Positions 1-8,111 of a stretch of 64,000 nt of DNA are shown here, piece by piece. The stretch comes from Actinomadura opuntiae. Lineage in GTDB: Bacteria; Actinomycetota; Actinomycetes; Streptosporangiales; Streptosporangiaceae. The notes beneath the pieces were generated by a model. The model was not told the DNA's origin, ran no database searches, and saw nothing but the letters and a program-made list of their open reading frames with translations. A program made the position numbers and the translations under genes. The stretch lies in contig NZ_JASNWF010000018.1 of the NCBI RefSeq assembly GCF_030283205.1, positions 182,857-246,856 on the forward strand, in the 5' to 3' direction. Numbering within the stretch: the first letter of the stretch is position 1; every line of letters starts with the position of its first letter.

Positions 1-2
1 TG

Positions 3-233
3 CTGCGGCTGACCGACAAGGGCCAGGAGTTGATGCGCGGGCTGTTCCCGGCGTTCAACGCCGAGGAGGCGTTCGTGGTGGAGCGCCTCAGCGGGGACGA
101 GAACCGGACGCTCGCGCAGACGCTGCGCTCGGTGGTCGAGCACCTGGAGGAGGCGGGCGACGAGCGGCGCGAGGCGCTGCGGGCCGAGTCGCCGTTCCCT
201 CCGCGCCGCTCAGGCCGCCGCCCGCGCACCTGA
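3..233 (+). CDS. MarR-family-like regulator, C-terminal end (partial)
   Basis: Only the last 76 codons are in the window. The reading frame is open from base 3 and ends at TGA 231-233. The visible part begins with LRLTDKGQEL, which resembles the wing of a MarR-type winged helix, followed by an amphipathic helix (about residues 25-55) such as MarR proteins use for dimerisation, and a basic Pro/Arg-rich tail. The N-terminal half is cut off, so the ligand cannot be inferred. An F420-type oxidoreductase gene follows 70 bases downstream on the same strand and could be its target. A PadR-like or other winged-helix regulator is an alternative. Confidence 0.6.
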   Translation: MRLTDKGQELMRGLFPAFNAEEAFVVERLSGDENRTLAQTLRSVVEHLEEAGDERREALRAESPFPPRRSGRRPRT

Positions 234-302
234 CCACCCGCACCCCCGACGACCATCCGCGCACCCCTTGCCGCTGATCGTTTGGGCCCTTACGATGCGC
301 CC

Positions 303-1235
303 ATGACTCCCCGCTTCGTGCTCGTGCTCAGCGAGAACTGGACCCTGACCACCGGCCGCGACCTGCCCGTGCTCGTCCGCTGGGCGCGCGAGGCCGAGGA
401 CGCCGGCTTCGACGCGGTGATGGTCAGCGAGCACGTCGTGCTCGGCCCGGACGCGGGCGCGGACGGCGTGATGGGCAACCCCCGCGAGTACGCGCTGCCG
501 GGCAACCAGGACCCGTTCACGCCGTGGCCGGGGTCGCTGATGCTGCTCGGCGCGATCGCCTCGGTCACCTCCCGGATCCGGCTCGCCGCCGCGGCCGTCC
601 TCGCGCCGCTGAAGCACCCGCTGGCCCTCGCGCGCGACATCGGCACGCTGGACCTGCTGTCGGAGGGCCGCCTCGTCGTCCAGCCGACGGTGAGCTGGAG
701 CCGCGACGAGTACGCCGCGCTCGGCGTCCCGTTCACCAAGCGCGGCGCGATCCTCGACGAGCAGCTGGAGATCTGGAACCTGCTCTGGCGCGGTTCGCCC
801 GTCTCCTACCAGGGGAAGCACTTCGCATTCGAGGACGTCTACTTCGAGCCCCGCGCCTACCGTCCGGACGGGCCGCGCATGTGGTTCGGCGGGCAGCACA
901 TGCACGACCGGCTCCTGGACCGGCTCGTCAAGTACGGGCACGGTTTCCATCCGCTGGGTCGTCCGACCCCGGACGAACTGGAGCGGCTGAGGGTGGGAAT
1001 GGCGGCCGCCGGACGGGACGCGGCCGACCTGGAAATGATCGGCGGTTGCCGCCCTGTGTTCCCCGACGACGACTCGGTCTCCCCGCTCGAACCGGCTCTG
1101 GAGAGCATCCCGGAACAGCTCGCCCAGGGATTCACGACCTTCTGCATCAAGCCGTCGCAGTTCACCGACGACCCGGACGGCGTGGGCGCGTTCTGCCGCG
1201 AGGTCGTGAAGCGCACCGAGGCGCTGCTGCCCTGA
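303..1235 (+). CDS. LLM-class F420-dependent oxidoreductase
   Basis: 310-residue protein of the bacterial luciferase-like monooxygenase family, probably using coenzyme F420 as many actinobacterial members do. Visible are the N-terminal strand ending in SENW, the segment AREAEDAGFDAVMVSEHVV typical of the first part of the TIM barrel, and the family signature around TLDLLSEGRLVVQPTVSWSRDE. ATG 303 is preferred over an in-frame TTG at 282 because the family starts close to the first beta strand. The substrate is unknown. It converges on the hpa operon, with a strong hairpin between them. Cofactor assignment is inference from the family. Confidence 0.8.
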   Translation: MTPRFVLVLSENWTLTTGRDLPVLVRWAREAEDAGFDAVMVSEHVVLGPDAGADGVMGNPREYALPGNQDPFTPWPGSLMLLGAIASVTSRIRLAAAAVLAPLKHPLALARDIGTLDLLSEGRLVVQPTVSWSRDEYAALGVPFTKRGAILDEQLEIWNLLWRGSPVSYQGKHFAFEDVYFEPRAYRPDGPRMWFGGQHMHDRLLDRLVKYGHGFHPLGRPTPDELERLRVGMAAAGRDAADLEMIGGCRPVFPDDDSVSPLEPALESIPEQLAQGFTTFCIKPSQFTDDPDGVGAFCREVVKRTEALLP

Positions 1236-1255
1236 GCCGGAAAGGGCGAAGAACG

Positions 1256-1286
1256 TCCGGGCCTGCTTGCGCGGCACAGGCCCGGA
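1256..1286. terminator. Bidirectional intrinsic terminator
   Basis: Perfect 10-bp inverted repeat (TCCGGGCCTG at 1256-1265, its complement at 1277-1286) with an 11-base loop, followed by TCCTTTGATT. It lies between the convergent LLM oxidoreductase and hpaG-like genes and can serve both. Confidence 0.75.
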
Positions 1287-1295
1287 TCCTTTGAT

Positions 1296-2141
1296 TCAGC
1301 GGCGCGGTTTGCGGATACCGCGGAATTCCCAGTCGCCGCCGAACGCAGTGGAGACGACCTCCTCCGACTCGGTCGGCTGCGCGCCGCAGTCGTCCCGGAT
1401 CGGCACCGGACCTGCGACGATGTGGTTGCGGAGCCGTCCGAGCCCCTCCGCCTCGACCTCCACGACGTCGCCGGGCGCAACGGGACGCGAGTTCGCCGGC
1501 GTGCCGGACAGCAGCACGTCTCCCGGGTAAAGCGTGATGGTGCGGGCGATGTCGGCGACGAGATAGTGCATGTCCCATTCCATCTCGTCGGTGCTGCCGT
1601 CCTGCACCAATTCGCCGTTCACATACGTGCGCAGATACTTGCCGCGGAAATCCCAGCCGGTGACCAGCCCGGGCCCGAGCGGGCACAGCGTGTCGGACCC
1701 TTTTACGCGCAGCATCGACCCGGCGTCGGTGTCGCGGAAGTCGTGGAGGCCGTAGTCGTTGGCAACGGTGTAACCCGCGATGTAGTCGCCGGCCTCCTCC
1801 CGCGTGATGTTGCGAGCGGCCCGGCCGATGACGATGGCGATCTCGCCCTCGTAGTTGAGGTATTTGCAGCGCTCCGGACGCACCACGGCCCCGCCGTGCG
1901 AATTCAGCGCCGACACCGGCTTGTGGAAATAGGTCGGCGCGGGCGGCAGTTTCGTCTGGAACTCCTCGACCCGGCTGCGGTGGTTGAGATGCACCGCGAC
2001 GACTTTGGACGGTTCGCACGGCGGCAGGTGGACGGCGGCGTCGGCGCGCACCCGGCGGCCGTCCGCACTGAGCAGCTCGTCGCCGTCCCGGATCACCTGC
2101 GTCGCGGCTCCGTCCAGCAGTATCCGTCGGTACTCGGGCAT
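1296..2141 (-). CDS. hpaG: Fumarylacetoacetate hydrolase family protein (HpaG/HpcE-like isomerase/decarboxylase)
   Basis: 281-residue FAH-fold protein. Residues E98, E100 and D129, in the contexts YEGEIAIVIG and VANDYGLHDF, match the metal ligands of the family. It is the last gene of a minus-strand trio with an extradiol dioxygenase and a CHMS dehydrogenase, so it most likely acts as the OPET decarboxylase/HHDD isomerase of homoprotocatechuate (3,4-dihydroxyphenylacetate) breakdown. ATG 2141 overlaps the TGA of the upstream gene as TGATG, which indicates translational coupling; an in-frame ATG at 2153 is possible. E. coli HpaG is a fused two-domain protein, whereas this is one domain, so a single enzyme may do both steps or another gene elsewhere may help. 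Confidence 0.75.
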   Translation of the reverse strand: MPEYRRILLDGAATQVIRDGDELLSADGRRVRADAAVHLPPCEPSKVVAVHLNHRSRVEEFQTKLPPAPTYFHKPVSALNSHGGAVVRPERCKYLNYEGEIAIVIGRAARNITREEAGDYIAGYTVANDYGLHDFRDTDAGSMLRVKGSDTLCPLGPGLVTGWDFRGKYLRTYVNGELVQDGSTDEMEWDMHYLVADIARTITLYPGDVLLSGTPANSRPVAPGDVVEVEAEGLGRLRNHIVAGPVPIRDDCGAQPTESEEVVSTAFGGDWEFRGIRKPRR

Positions 2142-3043
2142 CAGGAAGTCCATCCGTTCTGGGGGCGGTCGAACCAGATGTGCACCTGGCCCGTTCCGAC
2201 GGAGTTCTCGTATTGGCTGTATAGGCGTCCGGGGGCGGTGCAGGCGTGCTCCCCCAGGGCGCCGAGCATCATCAGGTAATGCCCAAAGCGGGCCTCGGGC
2301 TTGAAGGCGAGGAATTGCGGCATGGTGTCGAGCACCCGCGCATGGTCGCCGTTCTGCAGCCAGGCGATGCGCTGCTCGTCGGCGGCGCGCGCCGCGGGAG
2401 TGAAGATGTGCTCGGGGCCGGCCGCCTCGTGGCCGCGGATGGCGCGCAGCGGCCAGAACGTGTGCGACAGCGCGCCGGACGCGATCAGCAGCACGCGCCG
2501 GTCGGTCGCGGCGATCGCGTCGCCGAGGGCGCGGCCGAGGCGCAGGAAGTCCTCGGTGTCGGCGGTCTGGCACACCCCGATCGACATCCACCGCTTGCCG
2601 GGGAGGCCGAGGTAGGGGTCGTCGCGCACGCCGAGGTGCGTCCACAGGTTGACCGTCGCGTAGAAGATCGGCAGATAGGGATCGTCGATCGCGGTGATCC
2701 ACGTCCCGTGCTTGTCGGCGAAGCCCGCAACCGCGCGCGCCAATTCCGGGTCGCCCGGGAAGTCGTACGGCATGCGGCACATGCCGCGCGGCAGTTCCTC
2801 GGACGTGTAAAGCCCGGCGCGGCGTTCCTGCGCGGTCGTGACGAATTCGACGGTGGTGGCCCAGTGCGAGTCGAGAACGACGACGGTGTCGTAGTCGTCG
2901 CTCTCGAAGACATCCGCGCGGAGCCTTTTCAGGCCCGACACGAGCGTGGTGTCCTCGCCGTGGTTGAGTTCGCGGCGGGTGACCTCGGGCAGGACGATCG
3001 TGGGGACGTGCGCGAGGAGCCCCGCGCCGACTACCTCGCCCAT
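2141..3043 (-). CDS. hpaD: 3,4-dihydroxyphenylacetate 2,3-dioxygenase (class III extradiol, LigB-type)
   Basis: 300-residue protein resembling the LigB-fold extradiol dioxygenases of the homoprotocatechuate pathway (HpaD/HpcB). His12 (in AHVP) and His60 (in VVLDSHWATT) are in the places expected for Fe(II) ligands, and SHTFWP later in the chain carries the conserved acid/base region. It would open the ring of 3,4-dihydroxyphenylacetate to CHMS, the substrate of the dehydrogenase encoded just upstream. Its start at 3043 lies inside the end of that gene (13-base overlap) and its stop overlaps the next start, so the three genes form a tight operon. Confidence 0.78.
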   Translation of the reverse strand: MGEVVGAGLLAHVPTIVLPEVTRRELNHGEDTTLVSGLKRLRADVFESDDYDTVVVLDSHWATTVEFVTTAQERRAGLYTSEELPRGMCRMPYDFPGDPELARAVAGFADKHGTWITAIDDPYLPIFYATVNLWTHLGVRDDPYLGLPGKRWMSIGVCQTADTEDFLRLGRALGDAIAATDRRVLLIASGALSHTFWPLRAIRGHEAAGPEHIFTPAARAADEQRIAWLQNGDHARVLDTMPQFLAFKPEARFGHYLMMLGALGEHACTAPGRLYSQYENSVGTGQVHIWFDRPQNGWTS

Positions 3044-4479
3044 GGAGCCGTCACCGTGTTCTTGACGTCGCAGTAGAAATCGAAGCTCCAGTCTCCGCCC
3101 TCGCGTCCCATGCCCGATTCGCGGGCCCCGCCGAACGGCGCGCGCAGGTCGCGGACGAAGAAGCAGTTCACCCAGACCGTCCCCGCGACGAGCCGCGAGG
3201 TGACGCGCCGCGCGCGTTCCGGGTCGCCGGTGGCGAGGGTGGCGGCGAGGCCGAAGCGCGTACCGTTGGCCATGGCGACGGCCTGGTCCTCGGTGTCGAA
3301 CGTCTGGAGCGTCAGCACCGGCCCGAACACCTCCTCGGTGAGGATCTCGGCGCCTTCGGGGGCCCCGGTGAGCAGCGTCGGACGGTAGTACAGCCCGCCC
3401 AGCTCCTCGTTGGGCCCGCCGCCGAGCAGAGCCTGAGCGCCCGCGTCCATGGCGCGCCGGACGAACCCGCCGACGCGTTCGAGGTGGCGACGGTGGATCT
3501 GCGGGCCTATGTCGGTGGCCTCGTCGCGCGGATCGCCCTGCCGCAGCGCAGCGACCTTCGCCAGGAACCGCTCGGTGAACTCCCCCGCGACGGACGACTC
3601 GACCAGCAGCCGCGTCGCGGCCAGGCAGACCTGCCCGGCGTTGTCGTACTGCTCGACGGCCAGGTCGACGGCCAGATCGAGGTCGGCGTCGGCGAACACC
3701 AGCAGCGGCGACTTGCCGCCCAGCTCCAGCGACAGCGGCGTCAGGTTCGGGGCGGCAGCCGCGGCGATCGCCTTGGCGGTCGGCACCGAGCCGGTGAAGC
3801 TGATCCGCCTGACGTCCGGGTGGGCGGTGAGCGGGCCGCCGACCTCCGCCCCGTAGCCCTGGACGACGTTGAACACCCCGTCCGGCAGCCCGGCCTCGGC
3901 GGTGATGCCGGCGAGCAGCGACGCGGTCAGCGGCGTCCATTCGGCGGGCTTGAGCACGACGGTGTTCCCGGCCGCGAGCGCGGGCGCGATCTTCCATGTG
4001 GCCAGCATCAGCGGCGCGTTCCACGGGGTGATGAGCGCGCAGACCCCCGCAGGGTCCCAGCTCACATGGTTAATGTGCCCCCGCGTGTCGAAATCCTCAT
4101 GCCCCAGCCTCAGCAGCCAGTCGGCGAAGAACCGGAAGTTGTGCGCGACGCGCGGCATCACGCCGCGCCGGTGCGAGCGGATCAGCGCGCCGTTGTCGGC
4201 GGTCTCGACCTGCGCCAGCTCCTCGACGCGCTTGTCGACGCCGTCGGCGATGGCGTGCAGCAGGCGCGCCCGCTCCTCCCGTGACGTGCGCGACCAGGCG
4301 GGGAACGCCCGGCGCGCCGCGTCCACCGCCGCGTCCACCGCGCCCGGTCCGCCCCGGGCGATCTCGGCGATCGGCCGCTCGTCGATCGGCGAGACGTCCT
4401 CGAACGCGCCCGCCGCGCTGACGCGCTCGCCGCCGATCCAGTGGCCGGGCTCGACGGCGACGCCGGCGACTGCTGCCAT
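3031..4479 (-). CDS. hpaE: 5-carboxymethyl-2-hydroxymuconate-semialdehyde dehydrogenase
   Basis: 482-residue aldehyde dehydrogenase. The Rossmann NAD site (FTGSVPTAK near 228-236), Asn154 (TPWN), general base Glu252 (LELGGKSP) and catalytic Cys285 (GQVCLAATR) are all present, so it should be active. Position ahead of an extradiol dioxygenase and an FAH protein identifies the likely substrate as CHMS; the family itself would also fit other hydroxymuconic or phenylacetaldehyde substrates. ATG 4479 has a clear GGAGGT Shine-Dalgarno seven bases upstream. It is the first gene of the operon and faces the operator region at 4498-4568. Confidence 0.82.
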   Translation of the reverse strand: MAAVAGVAVEPGHWIGGERVSAAGAFEDVSPIDERPIAEIARGGPGAVDAAVDAARRAFPAWSRTSREERARLLHAIADGVDKRVEELAQVETADNGALIRSHRRGVMPRVAHNFRFFADWLLRLGHEDFDTRGHINHVSWDPAGVCALITPWNAPLMLATWKIAPALAAGNTVVLKPAEWTPLTASLLAGITAEAGLPDGVFNVVQGYGAEVGGPLTAHPDVRRISFTGSVPTAKAIAAAAAPNLTPLSLELGGKSPLLVFADADLDLAVDLAVEQYDNAGQVCLAATRLLVESSVAGEFTERFLAKVAALRQGDPRDEATDIGPQIHRRHLERVGGFVRRAMDAGAQALLGGGPNEELGGLYYRPTLLTGAPEGAEILTEEVFGPVLTLQTFDTEDQAVAMANGTRFGLAATLATGDPERARRVTSRLVAGTVWVNCFFVRDLRAPFGGARESGMGREGGDWSFDFYCDVKNTVTAPWAR

Positions 4480-4497
4480 CGCTGCACCTCCAGTTTG

Positions 4498-4568
4498 TTT
4501 GGTCCCAAATAATCTAGGAAGCCGGGATGGCGGAGGTCAACCCGGCCGGGTTAATGTTCGGTCCCAAA
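4498..4568. promoter_or_regulatory. Two similar operator palindromes at the hpa divergent promoter region
   Basis: TTTGGTCCCAAA at 4498-4509 is a perfect inverted repeat with a two-base centre. TTCGGTCCCAAA at 4557-4568 is the same site with one mismatch, 59 bases away centre to centre. The first site sits 20 bases upstream of hpaE ATG, the second 20 bases upstream of the GTG of the divergent mini-ORF. The paired layout suggests one regulator (GntR/FCD, IclR or MarR type cannot be distinguished) controls both directions, possibly by looping. Confidence 0.6.
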
Positions 4569-4587
4569 CGAGCCCAGGAGGGCACCC

Positions 4588-4683
4588 GTGACCGACGTCC
4601 CGTACCGGGAGTGGCTCGACCGGGCCGCCGCGCTCGCCGCGCACACCGGCACCGATCTCAAGACGACCTGGATCGAACTGTGA
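4588..4683 (+). CDS. 31-residue mini-protein coupled to a gamma-Glu-GABA hydrolase gene
   Basis: GTG 4588 follows a GGAGG site by about seven bases and opens a 31-codon frame (starts MTDVPYREWLDR, ends TTWIEL) with high-GC third positions like a real gene. Its TGA overlaps the GTG of the next gene as GTGA. It is predicted to be soluble and helical; I do not recognise a family. It may be a leader peptide that couples translation of the hydrolase, or a degenerate N-terminal remnant of a larger gene. Confidence 0.5.
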   Translation: MTDVPYREWLDRAAALAAHTGTDLKTTWIEL

Positions 4684-5378
4684 CGCACCGCCCCCTCATC
4701 GCCCTGCCCGCCCGCTTCTCCACGAGCGCGTCCGCCCTGCGCTACCGGGCGGAGGTCGCCTCCCGCGCGCTCGTGGAGGCCGTCTATCGGGCAGGCGGCG
4801 AGCCGTTCGTCATGCATCCCGCCGTGCCGTTCGACCCGTCCCGCCTGGACCGCTGCGACGGCCTGCTGCTGCCGGGCGGCGGCGACCTGCACCCGCGCCA
4901 CTACGGCGACACGACCGAGCACGAGGCCCTCTACGACGTGGACGACGCGCAGGACGCCTTCGACCTCGCCGTCGCCGCCCGCGCTCTGGAGACGGGCCTG
5001 CCCACTCTGGCGATCTGCCGCGGCCTCCAGGTGGTGAACGCCGTCCTCGGCGGCACCCTCGCCCAGCACATGGACCCCCACCATCGGCACAAGGTCCACC
5101 CGGTGGACGTCGCTCCCGGCACGCTCCTGGCCAAGACCGTGGAGACCGAGCAGGTCACCGCGTCCTGCTACCACCACCAGGCGATCGCGACCCTGGCCAC
5201 CGCCCTCACCCCCACCGCCCGAGCCGCCGACGGGACCGCGGAGGCCGCCGAACTCGCCGATCCGCGCGGCTGGTTCCTCGGCGTCCAGTGGCATCCCGAG
5301 GACACCGCCGCGTCCGACCCGGCCCAGCAGGCCCTCTTCACCGCCCTGGTCCAGGCCTCCGCGAGCCGCCCTGTGTGA
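4680..5378 (+). CDS. Gamma-glutamyl-gamma-aminobutyrate hydrolase family protein (class I GATase fold, PuuD-like)
   Basis: 232-residue protein of the C26 peptidase/PuuD family. LLLPGGGD (62-69), nucleophile Cys113 in AICRGLQ and the His-Glu pair in GVQWHPED are all present, so the catalytic triad is complete. PuuD cleaves gamma-Glu-GABA in putrescine use; members near other pathways cleave other gamma-glutamyl amides, so the substrate here is open. GTG 4680 overlaps the stop of the mini-ORF. It is divergent from the hpa operon and shares its operator region. A gamma-glutamylated aromatic amine intermediate would be a plausible link, but that is speculation. Confidence 0.75.
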   Translation: MTHRPLIALPARFSTSASALRYRAEVASRALVEAVYRAGGEPFVMHPAVPFDPSRLDRCDGLLLPGGGDLHPRHYGDTTEHEALYDVDDAQDAFDLAVAARALETGLPTLAICRGLQVVNAVLGGTLAQHMDPHHRHKVHPVDVAPGTLLAKTVETEQVTASCYHHQAIATLATALTPTARAADGTAEAAELADPRGWFLGVQWHPEDTAASDPAQQALFTALVQASASRPV

Positions 5379-5495
5379 CCCTCCGCACGCCGGGCCCTGT
5401 AAGGGTTCGCCCCGATGCGGAGCGTGGTCGAGTCATGACATGCTGTTGCCAAAGAGGGCGTCAGGGGGATCCCTCAGGACAGGAAAGCGATCGAC

Positions 5496-5762
5496 ATGCC
5501 GGACAACACCGAGCCCGGCCGCCCGGCCGTCGCGGGCCTGCTCTCCGCACCGACCTGCAAGGCCCACCGGCTCGTGGCGTGGACTCTCGTGGCGCTCGCC
5601 GCCCTGGCCGCGCTCGCCGCGATCGTGGCCTCGACCGTCCCGCGCCGCCGCCGAGGCACCCGCCACCTGCCGCGCACCCGCCCATGGCACCGCCACCGCA
5701 CCTCAGCCGAGTCCCTCCAGGACACAGACGACGACCCCGCCGACCAGGAGCCGGGTCGTTGA
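5496..5762 (+). CDS. Small hypothetical single-pass membrane protein
   Basis: 88 residues from ATG 5496, with a weak AGGAAAG site upstream. One hydrophobic helix (about residues 27-48, rich in Ala/Leu/Val) is followed by an Arg-rich stretch and an acidic tail, which fits an N-out/C-in small membrane protein. Codon third positions are mostly G/C. I recognise no family. It lies between the hydrolase and a convergent amidotransferase, and its end is 14 bases from the latter's stop. Confidence 0.4.
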   Translation: MPDNTEPGRPAVAGLLSAPTCKAHRLVAWTLVALAALAALAAIVASTVPRRRRGTRHLPRTRPWHRHRTSAESLQDTDDDPADQEPGR

Positions 5763-5775
5763 GGGCCGGGCCTGT

Positions 5776-6477
5776 TCAGGTGGTGGCGATGCGGGCGAGG
5801 TAGGCGTCGAGGAGGGTGGTGGTGCGGGCGATCGAGGCGATCTCGGTGCGGCGCAGGGAGGTCATGATCGCGGTGGGGTCGGCGCCGGCGGCGCGTATCT
5901 CGGCGTCGCCGCCGTGGGCGAGCCAGAGGTCGAACTCGGCGACGGTGATCTCCGGATGGAACTGCACGCCCATCGTGCGGCCGAGCACGAACGCCTGCGA
6001 GCAGACCTCGCTGCGGGCGATCTCGACGGCGCCGGGCGGCAGGATCCACCGGTCGTAGTGGAAATGGAACCAGGGACCGGGTCCGACGAGCGAGGGGTCG
6101 TCGGTCTGCACGTCCACCCAACCCATCTCCGGACGGGGCGCGCGTTCGACGCGGCCGCCGAGGGCGGCCGCCAGGGCCTGGCCGCCGAAGCAGACGCCCA
6201 GCAGCGGCACACCGGCGGCGTGCGCCTTGGCGAGCATCGCCAGCTCCGGGACGGCCCATGACGCGACGCCCGGATCGTTCACCGACCACGGCGAGCCCAT
6301 CGGGACGATGAGGTCCCAGTCGAGAGGGTCGGGGTACTCCACGCGGACGTCCGGCGTCAGGTGCCGGTCGGCGGGCACGACCGGCAGTTCCTCGACGGCG
6401 TAGCCGCGCGCGGCGAGCCGGTCGACGACCGGGCCGGCGGGCGAGACGTGGTCGTGCTGGATGAGCAGGGCGCGCAC
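5776..6477 (-). CDS. Type 1 glutamine amidotransferase (class I) family protein
   Basis: 233 residues with a complete class I GATase triad: nucleophile Cys96 in GVCFGGQ, His174 and Glu176 in GVQFHPEI. It is a stand-alone amidotransferase domain of the GuaA-N-like type, not fused to a synthase, so it may hydrolyse glutamine for a partner or act as a gamma-glutamyl hydrolase. No clear partner is adjacent. The gene has its own promoter region to the right (6478-6526), which contains the palindrome GTACGTAC. Confidence 0.75.
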   Translation of the reverse strand: MRALLIQHDHVSPAGPVVDRLAARGYAVEELPVVPADRHLTPDVRVEYPDPLDWDLIVPMGSPWSVNDPGVASWAVPELAMLAKAHAAGVPLLGVCFGGQALAAALGGRVERAPRPEMGWVDVQTDDPSLVGPGPWFHFHYDRWILPPGAVEIARSEVCSQAFVLGRTMGVQFHPEITVAEFDLWLAHGGDAEIRAAGADPTAIMTSLRRTEIASIARTTTLLDAYLARIATT

Positions 6478-6526
6478 GGGACCTCCTTCGCGTCCCGCAA
6501 ATCGTACGTACCCAAACGAAATGGGG

Positions 6527-8005
6527 TCAACGGGACGGCCGGTACCGGGCCTGGCGGCTCGCGGCGGTGCCCGGGGCCAGCCCGGACAGCTCGCGCCCGA
6601 TCGCGGCGGCGGCGCGCCGGCAGAACTCCTCGGGCTCGTCCGCGGCGTCGGGACGCTCGTCGACCAGCGCGTCCACCAGGCCGTCCCGCAGCAGGTCGGC
6701 GGAGCGGACGCCCTGCGACGCCGCCATCTCCGCCGCGCGCGACGCCGTCCGGTGCACGATCACCGACGCGCCCTCCGGCGGCAGCGGAGCCAGCCACGCG
6801 TGCCGCGCCGCCAGAACCCGGTCGGCGGGCAGCAGCGCGAGCGCCGCGCCGCCCGTCCCCTCGCCCATCAGCAGGCACAGCGTCGGGGCCGGAAGGGTGA
6901 CGAGGTCGGCGAGGCAGCGGGCGATCTCCCCGGCGAGCCCGCCCTCCTCGGCCTCGGCGGACAGCACCGCGCCCGGCGTGTCCACCACGGTGACCAGCGG
7001 GAGCCCGAGTTCGGCGGCCAGTCCCATGCCTCGCCGCGCCACGCGCAGCCCGGCGGGGCCGAGCGCGTGCCCGTCGCGCTGGCTGCGCCGGTCCTGGCCG
7101 ACGAGCACGCACGGCGCGCCGTCGAACCGGGCCAGCGCGAGCGTCAGGCCGCGTCCCGCCTCGCCCTGCCCGGTGCCCGACAGCGGCGTCACGTCGGCGG
7201 CGCCGTGGCGGAGCAGTTCCCGCACGCCGGGACGGTCCGGGCGGCGCGACCGTTCGATCGAGTCCCACGCGTCGTCGTCGCAGGCGGGCGCGCGACCGGG
7301 CACCGCGTCGCCGCCGTCCCGAGGCGGGCGCGCGCACAGGACCGACAGCGCCCGCGACGCCACCTCCGCGAGGTCGTCCAGCCCCACGACCGCGTCCACC
7401 AGTCCCTTGGCCGCCAGGTTCTCGGCGACCTGCACTCCCGGCGGGAACGGCTCCCCGTACAGGCCCTCGTACACGCGCGGCCCCAGGAACCCGATGAGCG
7501 CGCCGGGTTCGGCGGCCGTCACGTGGCCGAGCGACCCCCACGACGCGAACACCCCGCCCGTCGTCGGATGCCGCAGGTAGACCAGGTAGGGCAGACCGGC
7601 CGCGCGGTGCGCCATGACGGCGGCGGTGATCCGGGCCATCTGGACGAACGCGGCGGTCCCCTCCTGCATCCGCGTCCCGCCCGAGGACGGCGCGGCGAGC
7701 AGCGGCAGGCCCTCGGCGGTGGCGCGCTCCACCGCCGCGACGATCCGGTCCGCGGTGGCCAGCCCGATCGAACCGGCCAGGAACCGGAACTCCGACACCA
7801 CGAACGCCACGCGCCGGCCGCGCAGCAGCCCCTCGCCGGTGACGACCGCCTCGTCGGTGCCGGCGCGGTCGCGGGCGGCGGCGAGGTCGTCCCCGTACGG
7901 GGTCCCCGGCTCCGGCTCCCCGGCGGGCGGGACGTCCCAGGAGGTCCAGCCGTCCTCGTCCAGCACGCGGCGCAGCAGCTCGCGCGCCCCGACCCGTTCC
8001 GCCAC
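6527..8005 (-). CDS. Fused acyl-CoA carboxyltransferase (AccD/AccA-like, alpha+beta in one chain)
   Basis: 492 residues with two crotonase-fold halves, as in acetyl/propionyl-CoA carboxylase carboxyltransferase subunits that combine beta and alpha functions. The N-half has SSGGTRMQEGT (acyl-CoA/carboxybiotin oxyanion region); the C-half has GEGTGGAALAL, also typical. No zinc ribbon is visible at the N-terminus. No biotin carboxylase or BCCP gene is adjacent, so it would have to pair with subunits from elsewhere. GTG 8005 has an AGGAG site close upstream. Which CoA ester it carboxylates cannot be told. Confidence 0.75.
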   Translation of the reverse strand: MAERVGARELLRRVLDEDGWTSWDVPPAGEPEPGTPYGDDLAAARDRAGTDEAVVTGEGLLRGRRVAFVVSEFRFLAGSIGLATADRIVAAVERATAEGLPLLAAPSSGGTRMQEGTAAFVQMARITAAVMAHRAAGLPYLVYLRHPTTGGVFASWGSLGHVTAAEPGALIGFLGPRVYEGLYGEPFPPGVQVAENLAAKGLVDAVVGLDDLAEVASRALSVLCARPPRDGGDAVPGRAPACDDDAWDSIERSRRPDRPGVRELLRHGAADVTPLSGTGQGEAGRGLTLALARFDGAPCVLVGQDRRSQRDGHALGPAGLRVARRGMGLAAELGLPLVTVVDTPGAVLSAEAEEGGLAGEIARCLADLVTLPAPTLCLLMGEGTGGAALALLPADRVLAARHAWLAPLPPEGASVIVHRTASRAAEMAASQGVRSADLLRDGLVDALVDERPDAADEPEEFCRRAAAAIGRELSGLAPGTAASRQARYRPSR

Positions 8006-8111
8006 GCGGCTCCTTCCGTCGGTCCCACCAGAATCATGACCGCGCGCGCGGCCGGCCGGTCACCCGGGGTGGACACTGGAAACGCCCACAGCTCAGGGAA
8101 GGGAACCGCCG

